NCBI RefSeq assembly: GCF_026309355.1
Contig: NZ_JAPJZK010000001.1
Span: forward strand, 1,302,001 to 1,366,000
Source: Spartinivicinus marinus
GTDB lineage: Bacteria > Pseudomonadota > Gammaproteobacteria > Pseudomonadales > Zooshikellaceae
Reading direction: 5' to 3'
DNA: 64,000 nt
Shown piece by piece: positions 26,822 through 35,981 of this stretch (position 1 is its first letter; every line of letters starts with the position of its first letter). The position numbers and the translations under genes were made by a program. The notes under the pieces were generated by a model. The model searched no databases. It had not been told where the DNA came from and saw only the letters and a list, made by a program, of their open reading frames with translations.

Positions 26822-27880
26822 TCAACCCACCAATGAGCCCCACCTAACCTCATCACTTGTAATACGCTCTTGAGCCATAAAATAAACTAGTTGACCACTT
26901 TTGATGGGGGAATTTTTTTTAGGATTAAGGACTAAATCGGTACCAGCTACATTTCCAGCTATACCAAAAGCAGTGGCATTGTGATGCTCTTTTAAATAAT
27001 AGAAGAGCTTGCCAAAATCAGTACCCTCAAAATTATCAGGTATCTTTAAACTGAATTGAGTGGGACCAGCCAAAGCCGACAGCAGCTGTGTTTGAACCCG
27101 AGAAGAGCCCGGATCTTCTGCTGAACGTACCAGCATTTCTATAGCAACATCCGTATTACACTCTATTTTTGAGCAGTGGCTGTTAAGTAGCTCGCCTTTA
27201 CGTTCATCTTCAAAGTGGGCAACAATATGACCTTTTGGTTTTAACGCATCTACTGCCAAAGCCGTCGACAAGGTTTGGTCATCAGTTTTACCATAAATAA
27301 TAATACGGCTTGCGTTTTTCACCCCCGCCCGTAGCAATAAGCTTTCATCAGACAAGGCCCTGCCTTGCACAAATGACACAACATCAGGAAGAGGGTTTTC
27401 TATTTCATCATCTACACAGAGCACAATATCTCGCTCAGCACGCTTGGCATCGGCAGTAATTAGCTCGACCATCCGAGTAGTACCATCCCCATGCCAACCC
27501 AAGATTAAAAAATGATCAGTTAAACTGGAGTAGTTCCCCTTACCTTGCATACCTCTTCTCCACCAACTCACAACCACATGTGTTGTTTTTCCTAAATAAG
27601 CCGCAAATAGCGCAACTGCACCAGGCATAACCCAAAAAGCAACGACTACTCTACCCCAAGTTGTCACAGGTGAGTAATCACCATAGCCTATTGTGGTTGC
27701 GGTCGTCAGATAATAGTAAATATATAATTCAGGTTTAACTAAATCAGCTTCCCCTATCACCCACAACAATACCCAGGAAATGAGCAGGTGCACAATAACT
27801 GCCAATGTTATGCCGAACAGGGACAGTTTTAGAAAATGCTGATTTAGCTGTTTAAAAAAACGGTCTAGCAAATAAACCAT
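26822..27880 (-). CDS. Potassium channel with TrkA-N/RCK domain
   Basis: 352 residues. Two membrane helices flank a pore loop with the selectivity filter TTIGYGD (62-68). A cytoplasmic Rossmann-type regulator domain follows from about 125 (HFLILGWHGDGTTRMVELI) and then a possible TrkA-C part. The order pore-RCK is that of MthK/Kch-type channels gated by ligand binding. It is the first gene of the operon with DUF2491, DUF350, DUF1190-like and ATP-grasp genes, suggesting membrane-potential or ion sensing upstream of the ligase module. Confidence 0.85.
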   Translation of the reverse strand: MVYLLDRFFKQLNQHFLKLSLFGITLAVIVHLLISWVLLWVIGEADLVKPELYIYYYLTTATTIGYGDYSPVTTWGRVVVAFWVMPGAVALFAAYLGKTTHVVVSWWRRGMQGKGNYSSLTDHFLILGWHGDGTTRMVELITADAKRAERDIVLCVDDEIENPLPDVVSFVQGRALSDESLLLRAGVKNASRIIIYGKTDDQTLSTALAVDALKPKGHIVAHFEDERKGELLNSHCSKIECNTDVAIEMLVRSAEDPGSSRVQTQLLSALAGPTQFSLKIPDNFEGTDFGKLFYYLKEHHNATAFGIAGNVAGTDLVLNPKKNSPIKSGQLVYFMAQERITSDEVRWGSLVG

Positions 27881-28109
27881 GTATGATATAACCAGTAGTG
27901 TCTTATTAGTTAGAGGGTAACCACTAGTTTACCTAAAAATCAAAAGGCTGTGCACACATTAGGGAGTATTGTAGGCTATTGCTTGCAATACAGCACCAGC
28001 AGTAAATCATTTATACTATTTCACTTCATTGAGACTAGGGCCCGATGATGTTTACAATATATCACAGCCAATAAACTCTCATTACCAACCCATTAAAGGA
28101 TCAACCAGT

Positions 28110-28718
28110 TTGAATGAAGCGCAATTGATTAAACAACTTAAACCACTAGCCAATTGGCAGCAGTTAGCATTTGCTACAGCTATCGCTGAGCGTAGCTTGC
28201 CTAACTATCAGTTATTTTCAGAGCTCGCTCAATTTGGCGATATTAGCGTGCTTAAGCAAGCAGTTGGTTTACTTTGGGAACATATTGCTGGCCAAAAAAA
28301 CACAGCAGCCTTAGAGAAGTGGCTGGCTAAAGCTGAAGAAATTGTGCCTGATTTAGATCAATACGACATGTATGGGGCATCGCCTGCTTTGGATAGCGCT
28401 GTATCTGTTATCTCATGCTTAATGTTTGCGCTAGAGCCTAATTTAGAAGATGCTGTACATGTTGCAGACTTAAGCTTGGTAACCATCTTAAAATTTATTA
28501 AACATACCGAAGTAGCCGACTTAAGCGGTATAGAGCTGCGCCAGTATGTAGAGTCTCACCCCCTTTACTTAGCACAGATAAGCTTTTTAGAGGAGCTACA
28601 CCAACAGTTGTCTACAAAGAAATCGATTAGTAGCGCTGAAATAAAAAAACTGAGGAAGTTTGCCCAGAATGATCAGATCAGCCATCTTGGGATTACCGCT
28701 AACGAGCCAAACGCATAG
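28110..28718 (+). CDS. DUF416 family protein (YjaG-like)
   Basis: 202 residues from a TTG start at 28110, chosen because AAAGGA lies about 9 nt upstream and because the length then matches E. coli YjaG (about 196). A TTG at 28029 would add 27 non-conserved residues. The conserved blocks are LANWQQLAFATAIAERSLPNYQLF, FGDISVLKQAVGLLWE and DLYGASPALDSAVSV-like DMYGASPALDSAVSV. It is a soluble helical protein of unknown function, standing alone and divergent from the channel operon. Confidence 0.85.
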   Translation: MNEAQLIKQLKPLANWQQLAFATAIAERSLPNYQLFSELAQFGDISVLKQAVGLLWEHIAGQKNTAALEKWLAKAEEIVPDLDQYDMYGASPALDSAVSVISCLMFALEPNLEDAVHVADLSLVTILKFIKHTEVADLSGIELRQYVESHPLYLAQISFLEELHQQLSTKKSISSAEIKKLRKFAQNDQISHLGITANEPNA

Positions 28719-28791
28719 ACGCCAAATAAAAAAATTAGCCCTATCTTGTAAGCAATTTCTTCAAAAACCCTCGCTTTTAATGAAAGCTGCT

Positions 28792-28983
28792 TCAAGATAG
28801 CGCTATCAGCATACACGACTCTGTATAAGACGCAGACATCGTGCCAACTTTTTTACCCGCGATTAAGTGACTACCATCACAATAAACAAGTTGTTTTGTG
28901 ACAAAGTTAACCAAAATATTGTCAGTAGGTGACTCTTTAGGTCGAATATTTTTTCTGGTATCCGCTTTGCTGAAATCTTCAGC
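28792..28983 (-). pseudogene. Possible gene fragment
   Basis: 63 codons are open on the minus strand, with protein-like composition (includes NFVTKQLVYCDGSHLIAGKK), after an in-frame stop and without an ATG or ribosome binding site. It may be the 3' remnant of a lost gene. The rest of the 28719-29138 gap shows no other gene; it must hold the promoter of the DUF2788 gene. Confidence 0.25.
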
Positions 28984-29138
28984 TCAGTCCGTGGCGTGTA
29001 AGTTTATGTGTTTGCCTTACCATTACTGAATTATTGTATACTAGAGCTCACAACCGATGGTTTGCTAGCCAGGAGCAGACAGGGTCTCCAACAGAGTTAG
29101 TGCTGTCCTACATTTAGTTTTAACGTTCAGGTGTTGTA

Positions 29139-29336
29139 ATGGAAGACCTTGAAAGTCTTGCACTCAAAGTACTGCTAACAGGTTTAATTTTGTTTATGGC
29201 TTTCATCGTGTATGACTTAGCCAAAAAATCCAAAGCAGGAAAGTTTGGTACCTTTGTACTATTCGGGGTGCTGGGTTTAGGTGTGTTGGCATTTGTCATT
29301 AAAACAATTGTGGTTGAAATGATTGGTAGCTACTAA
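29139..29336 (+). CDS. DUF2788 small membrane protein
   Basis: 65 residues with two membrane helices (about 8-25 and 38-58) separated by the basic loop AKKSKAGKFG, the typical DUF2788 layout. Unknown function. It is preceded by a weak CAGGTG ribosome binding site. Conserved as a single gene in many marine gammaproteobacteria, as far as I recall. Confidence 0.8.
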   Translation: MEDLESLALKVLLTGLILFMAFIVYDLAKKSKAGKFGTFVLFGVLGLGVLAFVIKTIVVEMIGSY

Positions 29337-29397
29337 CTATATTGCTCAGTCTAGTAAATCAGCAATCAACACACTGTCAAGTCTCAGCCATAAAAAA

Positions 29398-29418
29398 ACC
29401 CAGCTAAAATAGCTGGGT
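29398..29418 (-). terminator. Minus-strand intrinsic terminator
   Basis: Stem ACCCAGCTA / TAGCTGGGT. Read on the minus strand it is followed by seven T (29391-29397 are A-rich on plus). No minus-strand gene precedes it, so it would stop antisense or leftward read-through. On the plus strand it lacks a T-run. Confidence 0.6.
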
Positions 29419-29573
29419 AAAGATAAGAACGAACATGATAAGTGATAAGGTTGGAGCAGCTTATCAACAGCTTCATTCTGGTCAAAATTTAGCTTGACTA
29501 CAATCCGTACAAATACGGATTATTTATTAACCAATTCACAAACAAGTTTTCTGTATCTCGAATCAAATATTAC

Positions 29574-30218
29574 ATGACCAGCCCTCGTCGTACAAAACGC
29601 CAAAAGCCTATTGATAAACATGCTAAAGCAAGTAAAGCGGCTAGCTCTCCTAAACCAAAGCCTCGGGTTATTATCTTTAACAAACCCTACTTAGTGTTAA
29701 CTCAATTTACTGATCAGTCAGGTCGTCAAACCCTGGCAGACTTTATTAGTATTCCAAATATCTACCCAGCCGGCAGGCTTGATAGAGATAGTGAAGGATT
29801 ACTTATACTTACAAATGATGGAGACCTGCAACATCGCTTAAGCCATCCACGCCACAAAATGGCAAAGTACTACTGGGTTCAGGTAGAGGGTATTCCTAAT
29901 GACGACTCTCTTAACCAGCTACGTCATGGCGTTCAATTAAAAGAAGGTATTACTCAACCAGCCCAGGTAACAATTATCGATTCCCCCAAGCTTTGGTCCC
30001 GCAACCCACCTATTCGAGAACGTAAACATATTCCTACCTGCTGGCTTAGTATTGCAATTACAGAAGGTCGGAACCGGCAGGTGAGACGAATGACCGCTGC
30101 TATTGGCCACCCAACTTTGCGACTTGTGCGTTACCAGATTGGTCCTATACACTTAGGCACTTTACAGCCAGGCGAGTGGTGCGAAATGTCCCCTAAGGAT
30201 TTATTTCAGCAAGCTTAA
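29574..30218 (+). CDS. rluE: 23S rRNA pseudouridine synthase RluE-type
   Basis: 214 residues, RsuA/RluB/E/F family without S4 domain, as in RluE. The catalytic Asp is in the motif [42 protein letters not shown] is the conserved C-terminal block. It isomerises uridine in 23S rRNA (position 2457 in E. coli). The N-terminal 30 residues are basic. The VanZ-like gene follows 28 bp downstream and may be cotranscribed. Confidence 0.9.
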   Translation: MTSPRRTKRQKPIDKHAKASKAASSPKPKPRVIIFNKPYLVLTQFTDQSGRQTLADFISIPNIYPAGRLDRDSEGLLILTNDGDLQHRLSHPRHKMAKYYWVQVEGIPNDDSLNQLRHGVQLKEGITQPAQVTIIDSPKLWSRNPPIRERKHIPTCWLSIAITEGRNRQVRRMTAAIGHPTLRLVRYQIGPIHLGTLQPGEWCEMSPKDLFQQA

Positions 30219-30246
30219 GTTCAGTACTTGTATAGATTAAATTAAC

Positions 30247-30645
30247 ATGGCAAATATTTCTAACCATTGGCATCAACGCCTATCAGTTCTAGCCTTATTC
30301 ATCAGTCTGGTCATCATCAGCTGGCTTGCATTTACACCAAAAACTGACTTGGTTTTACCCAGCATTGGCGACAAATTTAAGCATTTTGCAGCATTTGGTT
30401 ATCTTGCTTATTTATTAGATAGTAGTTTTCCTAGCGTTCGGTTTGGTTTAGCAAAAATACTTGCCTTACTAGGATATGGTGTATTTATAGAATTAGTACA
30501 AAGCTTCCTGCCCAATCGGTCTGCTTCAGGGCTCGATGTACTTGCAGATATGGGTGGCATTATTGGTTACTGGTTATTTATTCCTTTATGGCAACGCCTG
30601 CCCATTATCAATTGGCGTTGGCAACTGCAAACACAGAAAATGTAA
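30247..30645 (+). CDS. VanZ-like membrane protein
   Basis: 132 residues with four membrane helices. VanZ family features are GDKFKHFAAFGYLAYLLD and the later ELVQSFLPNRSASGLDVLADMGGIIGY. VanZ-like proteins occur widely and their function outside teicoplanin resistance is unknown. The start is ATG with a weak upstream site; the gene follows rluE closely and converges on the HDOD gene. Confidence 0.8.
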   Translation: MANISNHWHQRLSVLALFISLVIISWLAFTPKTDLVLPSIGDKFKHFAAFGYLAYLLDSSFPSVRFGLAKILALLGYGVFIELVQSFLPNRSASGLDVLADMGGIIGYWLFIPLWQRLPIINWRWQLQTQKM

Positions 30646-30676
30646 AACGCTAGCTGACTAATGCTGCCAATATCAG

Positions 30677-31522
30677 CTATAAACCTAGCTGCTCTCGGGT
30701 CAGCTCCTGCAAGTCAAGAAAGTCAGGTTCTGACAGGCCCACATGGTCAAGTACGGTTTCTCTGATACGCTCCCACTCATAGTCTGTTTCCTGTTTTCCC
30801 AGGCTATGATAGAGCTTACAAATATGCTCAGCCATCTTCAGTAAGCACACCAGGTCATCCTGATCATTACCCTTGAAATAAGCCGACTTATCTTCGGTTG
30901 AGGTTAGATGGTGATGATCTCTGATAATTTCAGCCACATCTTTGTTGAGCTGCCAAGACTTAGCCACATAATAACCAACAATACAGTGGTTAGTCTTAAG
31001 CTGAGCATTTTCAAACTCGGCAATATTCTCTACTCCCTCAGCATAAGACTGATGACAAACCTCCATGTAATTCGGAAATTTCTGTAGCATTAAGGGAATA
31101 CCACAATTATGAAATAAGCCAATCAGATAAGCATCATCCACAGCCAGAATATTCAGCTGTCTGGCTAATAACACCATGGCCAACGACACATCTTTACAGC
31201 CCTGCCAGAAGCTTTCTAATGCTTCGGCATCTACATGGTCATAAGCCCGCTTTAACATTAAACCATTGATAATATTGATGACATAACCACGACCAAGCAA
31301 CATCACCGCCTGGTGAATCGAGTTAATAACTTTCGGCCTTGCAAAAGCAGGTGAGTTAATAGTTTTAAGTACTTGAGATCCAATGCCTGGATCAGTACTA
31401 ATGATTTCTGCCATTTTTTTTAGATCTTCCCCAGCTTCTTTGATCTGAAGCATCAATTTAGGCTGAGGAGGAATAAAAATACCTTTTAAATCAAAATCTT
31501 CTGCTGGGTTCATAGCCAACAT
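30677..31522 (-). CDS. HDOD domain signalling protein
   Basis: 281 residues, almost entirely an HDOD domain (HD-related, without the canonical metal ligands): IISTDPGIGSQVLKTINSPAF, HQAVMLLGRGYVINII, LIGLFHNCGIPLML and IIRDHHH. Such proteins are regulatory and lack known catalysis; they act in c-di-GMP-type signalling and motility. It has no additional sensor domain. It is convergent with the VanZ gene and divergent from the first InaA-like kinase gene. Confidence 0.85.
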   Translation of the reverse strand: MLAMNPAEDFDLKGIFIPPQPKLMLQIKEAGEDLKKMAEIISTDPGIGSQVLKTINSPAFARPKVINSIHQAVMLLGRGYVINIINGLMLKRAYDHVDAEALESFWQGCKDVSLAMVLLARQLNILAVDDAYLIGLFHNCGIPLMLQKFPNYMEVCHQSYAEGVENIAEFENAQLKTNHCIVGYYVAKSWQLNKDVAEIIRDHHHLTSTEDKSAYFKGNDQDDLVCLLKMAEHICKLYHSLGKQETDYEWERIRETVLDHVGLSEPDFLDLQELTREQLGL

Positions 31523-31692
31523 TACAACTATACAGATTGATGGTTTATGATTCAGTGTAGCCAGACAACTTCAACCATCAAGCTTCACGGCAATAACTTT
31601 TACACTGGGACACTCGAGCATCTTTATTAGAATTTGACTATTTACCTAATTATGGTTTACTAGCCAGTCGCTTAAAATTGCCTGGCCAAGAA

Positions 31693-32472
31693 ATGATGTT
31701 TGAAGCCTTCACAACAGACAACTTCAAAGAACTGTTCCACAGTAACCAGCTAGATAACTTTGTATCTATCTGGTCATTAACTACCGATTGGTTTGAACAG
31801 CCGAATCGGCGACGTAATGGTTGGAGTGGTGTGATCCAATATCATTTAAAAGCCAAGTCTCCAGAAGAAAATGACGCAAAAAAGAGCCCTTCATCACAAT
31901 TAGTTTTTATTAAACGTCAAGAAAATCATAACACCCGAAGCCTAGTTCATCCTTTTCGTGGCGAACCTACTTTTTTTCGGGAATATAAAAATATTTGTAA
32001 ATTACAGGAGCTTCAATTAGCAACCCTGACCCCCGTATATTATGGTGAGCGCCGTTTAAAGCACCAACATCAGGCTATTTTAATCACCCAAGCGTTAGTT
32101 AACCATGTTAATTTATTTGATTGGTATAAACAAAAACCGACAGAAGCAGCACGGCAACGCATAATTCAACATATCGCTGAATGGGCTGTTCAATTGCATA
32201 GCCATAAACTATGCCACTATTGCTTATACCCCAACCATATTTTTGTATCACTTGATCCAGATGACCAACAACCTGTTAAAGTTATCGATTTAGAAAAACT
32301 AAGATATTTACCCAGCAAGCGCTGGCGAGCAAATAAAGATCTAAAATGTTTTTTAAGGCATAGCCGTGCTTTACCTAAGCAAGATAAGCAATTATTTCTG
32401 GATATCTATTTTTCTTACTATCCAGAGTTACAAAAAACCAAACAGCAGCTTATGGATTATTTAGCCCACTAA
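31693..32472 (+). CDS. InaA/Kdo-kinase-like protein, copy 1
   Basis: 259 residues from the ATG at 31693 (another ATG follows at 31696, and a TTG five codons upstream). It has the lipopolysaccharide-kinase (InaA/KdkA) pattern: RRRNGWSG, VFIKRQENHN, FREYKNI, HSHKLCHYCLYPNHIFV in the catalytic-loop position and KVIDLEKLRY in the metal-binding Asp position. These kinases phosphorylate core sugars at the cytoplasmic face of the inner membrane. It is clearly paralogous to 39660-40469; the two flank the TRAP transporter locus. The true substrate is unknown. Confidence 0.75.
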   Translation: MMFEAFTTDNFKELFHSNQLDNFVSIWSLTTDWFEQPNRRRNGWSGVIQYHLKAKSPEENDAKKSPSSQLVFIKRQENHNTRSLVHPFRGEPTFFREYKNICKLQELQLATLTPVYYGERRLKHQHQAILITQALVNHVNLFDWYKQKPTEAARQRIIQHIAEWAVQLHSHKLCHYCLYPNHIFVSLDPDDQQPVKVIDLEKLRYLPSKRWRANKDLKCFLRHSRALPKQDKQLFLDIYFSYYPELQKTKQQLMDYLAH

Positions 32473-32498
32473 AGCAACAATACTAGTCAAGGAAAGCG

Positions 32499-32525
32499 TA
32501 TATACCCCAAGTGTAGGGTTTTTGA
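32499..32525 (+). repeat. Remnant of dispersed element A
   Basis: GTATATACCCCAAGTGTAGG followed by GTTTTTGATAG, like the first 30 nt of the copies at 6868 and 16531. It ends at the G10 tract before dctB. Confidence 0.5.
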
Positions 32526-32527
32526 TA

Positions 32528-32537
32528 GGGGGGGGGG
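32528..32537 (+). promoter_or_regulatory. G10 tract in the dctB ribosome binding site
   Basis: Ten consecutive G (32528-32537) two bases before the ATG at 32540. The tract occupies the Shine-Dalgarno position, so a change in its length would alter ribosome binding or spacing. Confidence 0.7.
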
Positions 32538-32539
32538 TT

Positions 32540-34414
32540 ATGAAGTCAACACTGAACAAATCTCAACAAAGACTTGTTGTCATTGTCCTAGGTAGTTTGG
32601 CAATGCTCATGACGCTGTTATGGTTTGCACAACACACACGAGACTCAGCTTATAATACGTTACAACAACAGGCACAAAATGAATTAGCCCGCTACCGAAT
32701 AACCCTACAAGGTATTTTGGCAAAATATGAGTCTCTTCCCCAACTGCTGGCTTCACACCCCTTATTACAAACTTATGCCGCCCAACCATCTAACCAGTCC
32801 ATTGATCATATCAACAATTTGTTTGCCACAACTGCGACATTGACAGGTGCAGCCAATATCTATTTGCTTGATAGCTCGGGACTAACTGTTTCAGCCAATA
32901 ATTGGAACCAGCCAACCAGCTTCATTGGTCGTAACTTTAACTATCGTCCTTATTTTTTACAGGCATTACAGGGAAAATCGGGGCGTTACTACGCTATTGG
33001 CACTACATCCAAACAACGCGGCTATTACTTCTCTTACCCCATCCGGCATAACCAACAAACAGTAGCTGTTATTGTCGTTAAAGTCAGTCTAAGTAATATA
33101 GAAAGTCGTTGGGAAACCGCCTGGGAAAGAAATCAACCCCAATTAGTAGTAGCCGACCCTGACGGTATTATATTTATTAGCAGTAGAGCCCAGTGGCGAT
33201 TTAAATCTTTGCAGCCCTTATCAATGAGCCAGCTCAGACGTTTACGCCAAACCAAACGTTATGGCGATAAGCCAATAATGACATTAACCTTAACAACAAA
33301 ACCACTTTCAGCCACCTTTAGCCCTGCAACAACAATATTTACTATTCCAGAACCGGATGGTACAGAGAGACAATATTTAGCCAGCCACCTGGATATGCCT
33401 GAAGCAGGTTGGCGAGTTTATATCTTACTGGATTTAGCGTCAGCTCACAGGGATAGCTGGTTTACACTAATATTAATAGCAACCTTGCTCACATTAGGGC
33501 TATTAGTTATTTTATTCATTACAGAAAAAATTAATAACGTACGGCAACTGCGAGAAGCAAGAGACTTGCTTGAAACCCGCGTCATGGCAAGAACAGTTGA
33601 CTTAACTGCCAGCAATGAGCGTTTATTAGAAGAAATTGAAGAGCGAGAAAAAACAGCCGCTGAATTAAAACAAACCCAAGATGAGCTGATTCAGGCTGCC
33701 AAGCTGGCTCTATTAGGCCAAATGTCTGCAGGCATTAATCACGAGCTTAATCAACCACTGACAGCAATTCAAGCTTATGCTGACAATGCTGGAAAGTTTT
33801 TAACAAAAAACCGACAAGCAGAAGCAGAGGATAACCTCAGTCAAATCAGTTTGTTATGTAAAAAAATGGCAAATATTATTGCCCAGTTTAAAGTCTTTTC
33901 TCGAAAAACCTCTGGCACTTTTTTACCCGTAGAAGTCATAAGCTGTATAGCTGACTCACTACGCCTACTTGATAGCCAAATCAAACGCAACCAAATACAG
34001 TTGATGGTTAATGCAACGATTAAGGAAGCCTTTATTTTAGGCGATGCCGTCCGGCTGGAGCAGGTCTTTGTTAATTTGCTTTCCAACGCTATTCAGGAAC
34101 TTAATGAAAGTACTAAAAAAGCCATAACAATCAATGTTGAAATAAGCAATATTGAAACGAGCAATGACAAATTAATTATTCAGTTTAGGGATTCAGGGCC
34201 CGGTATTACCAACGTAAAAAAAATATTTGAACCGTTTTATACTACAAAAGAGATTAGCCTTGGGTTAGGTTTAGGGCTGACCATTTCAAAGCGTATTATC
34301 GAGTCATTTAATGGTCAATTAACTGCAGCAAACCACCCGGCTGGAGGTGCCGTTTTTAGTGTAGAGTTACCTCTATACAAAGGCGCCTCTAAAAATGAAA
34401 AAGAAAACAAGTAG
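32540..34414 (+). CDS. dctB: C4-dicarboxylate sensor histidine kinase DctB-like
   Basis: 624 residues from the ATG at 32540. A membrane helix (about 8-28) precedes a periplasmic sensor with the double-PAS pattern of DctB (FIGRNFNYRPYFLQALQGKSGRYYAIGTTSKQRGYYFSYP), then a second helix, a coiled coil, the H-box GINHELNQPLTAIQAY and an ATP domain ending in DSGPGI and GLGLGLTISKRII. It senses dicarboxylates and phosphorylates the DctD regulator encoded next, with which it overlaps or abuts. The start region holds the G10 tract. Confidence 0.92.
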   Translation: MKSTLNKSQQRLVVIVLGSLAMLMTLLWFAQHTRDSAYNTLQQQAQNELARYRITLQGILAKYESLPQLLASHPLLQTYAAQPSNQSIDHINNLFATTATLTGAANIYLLDSSGLTVSANNWNQPTSFIGRNFNYRPYFLQALQGKSGRYYAIGTTSKQRGYYFSYPIRHNQQTVAVIVVKVSLSNIESRWETAWERNQPQLVVADPDGIIFISSRAQWRFKSLQPLSMSQLRRLRQTKRYGDKPIMTLTLTTKPLSATFSPATTIFTIPEPDGTERQYLASHLDMPEAGWRVYILLDLASAHRDSWFTLILIATLLTLGLLVILFITEKINNVRQLREARDLLETRVMARTVDLTASNERLLEEIEEREKTAAELKQTQDELIQAAKLALLGQMSAGINHELNQPLTAIQAYADNAGKFLTKNRQAEAEDNLSQISLLCKKMANIIAQFKVFSRKTSGTFLPVEVISCIADSLRLLDSQIKRNQIQLMVNATIKEAFILGDAVRLEQVFVNLLSNAIQELNESTKKAITINVEISNIETSNDKLIIQFRDSGPGITNVKKIFEPFYTTKEISLGLGLGLTISKRIIESFNGQLTAANHPAGGAVFSVELPLYKGASKNEKENK

Positions 34415-35781
34415 TGAACAATGAGTGTACGATGAAAGGTCTTATTTGGTTTATTGATGATGACGAACATATTCGACGTGTCGTTCAACAAAGCCTATCG
34501 CTGGCAGATTATGAGGTAGCCACTTATGAATCTGCCGCAGCGGTACTAAAAGCCTACCAACCAGACTGGCCAGGCATTATTATTACCGATATCAATATGC
34601 CAGGGATTTCTGGCATTGAACTGCTAAAACAGATATTACAGCAGGATGCTACCCAACCTGTTATTTTACTAACCGGCCATGGCGATATTTCCACTGCAGT
34701 AAAAGCGATGCAAGCAGGTGCTTATGACTTTATTGAAAAACCATTTGACTCCGACTTAATTCTAGATGTCGTACGTCGAGCCTTAGAAAAACGACAGCTT
34801 ACCATTGAAAACCAACGACTAAAAGTTGAGGTCGCCACACAAAGCGCACCAGGCCCAAGGATTTTAGGCAATAATGCAGCCATAGGTAACTTGCGCCGGT
34901 TAATTCACCAAATAATGAATACGCCAACTGATATTCTTATTGAAGGAGAAACAGGCACTGGTAAAGAACTCATTGCCCGTTATTTACACGAGCATAGTAA
35001 TCGTGCTAAACACCATTTTGTTGCCATCAATTGCGGCGCTATTCCCGAACACCTAATTGAAAGTGAGCTATTTGGCCATACCGCTGGGGCCTTCACCAGT
35101 GCAGAACAAAAGCGTATTGGTAAACTGGAATATGCTAATGGCGGTACTCTGTTTTTAGATGAAATTGAAAGCATGCCTCTTAGTTTACAAATTAAACTGC
35201 TCAGGGTTTTAGAAGAACGACAGGTACAACCTTTAGGTTCAAACCGATTAATTAACTTGGATATTCGTGTGGTGGCCGCTACTAAAGAAGATTTGCTAGC
35301 AAAAAGTGAGCAAGGAGCGTTTAGGAATGATCTGTATTATCGACTTAATGTCCTTACTATTAAAATTCCACCCTTACGGGACCGGCTTGATGATGTCCCA
35401 TTGCTTTTTCAGCATTTTGCATCGGTAGCCGCCGCCCGGTATGGCCGAGAGTTTAGCCCAATCACCACCGAGCAACAACAAGCCCTGCTGCAACATGACT
35501 GGCCAGGCAATGTCAGGGAACTAAGAAACTGGGCTGAGCGTTATGTACTAATAGGCAGCGACTGGCGTATAGAGCTACCAGGTAATCAGGCCATTGAAGA
35601 CATTCAAAGTCGGCAAACCTTACCTGAAAAAGTTGAACGATTTGAGCAAGCCTTAATCGAAGAGGCATTAAAACAACACCAAGGTAGCATTAAAGAAACG
35701 ATGGTAAGTTTAGGCCTGCCACGAAAAACCTTATACGACAAAATGAAAAAATACGGGCTAACCCGCCAAGACTATCAATAA
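34414..35781 (+). CDS. dctD: Sigma-54 response regulator DctD-like
   Basis: 455 residues from GTG at 34414, overlapping the dctB stop (TAGTG); an ATG at 34432 is an alternative. A receiver domain (DDDEHIRR, phosphoacceptor in ITDINMPG, K in EKPFD) is followed by a sigma-54 AAA+ domain: Walker A GETGTGKE, GHTAGAFTSA in the sigma-54 contact loop (usual GAFTGA has Gly to Ser here), Walker B GGTLFLDEIES. The C-terminal helix-turn-helix is VSLGLPRKTLYDKMKKYGL. It should activate the sigma-54 promoter before dctP. Confidence 0.93.
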   Translation: MNNECTMKGLIWFIDDDEHIRRVVQQSLSLADYEVATYESAAAVLKAYQPDWPGIIITDINMPGISGIELLKQILQQDATQPVILLTGHGDISTAVKAMQAGAYDFIEKPFDSDLILDVVRRALEKRQLTIENQRLKVEVATQSAPGPRILGNNAAIGNLRRLIHQIMNTPTDILIEGETGTGKELIARYLHEHSNRAKHHFVAINCGAIPEHLIESELFGHTAGAFTSAEQKRIGKLEYANGGTLFLDEIESMPLSLQIKLLRVLEERQVQPLGSNRLINLDIRVVAATKEDLLAKSEQGAFRNDLYYRLNVLTIKIPPLRDRLDDVPLLFQHFASVAAARYGREFSPITTEQQQALLQHDWPGNVRELRNWAERYVLIGSDWRIELPGNQAIEDIQSRQTLPEKVERFEQALIEEALKQHQGSIKETMVSLGLPRKTLYDKMKKYGLTRQDYQ

Positions 35782-35805
35782 CCGTCATGATTAATTTTTA
35801 TATTA

Positions 35806-35908
35806 TATACCCAAAGTGAAGAGTAGAATGGGTGGATTCCCACCCATTACATACCAAGCAATAGATGAATTCCCACCCATTAATGACTAGACTCCCCCTC
35901 TTCTACTC
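35806..35908. promoter_or_regulatory. Inverted-repeat cluster, possible DctD binding region
   Basis: Arms AATGGGTGG (35827-35835) and CCACCCATT (35840-35848) form a perfect 9-bp inverted repeat. A third CCACCCATT sits at 35873-35881. The outer arms GAGTAGAA (35821) and TTCTACTC (35901) also pair. It lies 60-140 bp upstream of the sigma-54 promoter, the distance expected for enhancer sites, but it might instead be another repeat element (it starts with a TATACCCAAAGTGAA piece). Confidence 0.4.
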
Positions 35909-35965
35909 GCTTCTTACATAACTTAACCTGTTGATTAGCAAGCGCTATTTACTTTTTATTAAAGT

Positions 35966-35981
35966 TGGCCTCATACTTGCT
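35966..35981 (+). promoter_or_regulatory. Sigma-54 promoter of dctPQM
   Basis: TGGCCTCATACTTGCT: GG and GC separated by exactly ten bases and close to TGGCAC-N5-TTGCW. It lies 124 bp before the dctP start codon and downstream of the regulator gene that belongs to the sigma-54 class. Confidence 0.78.
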
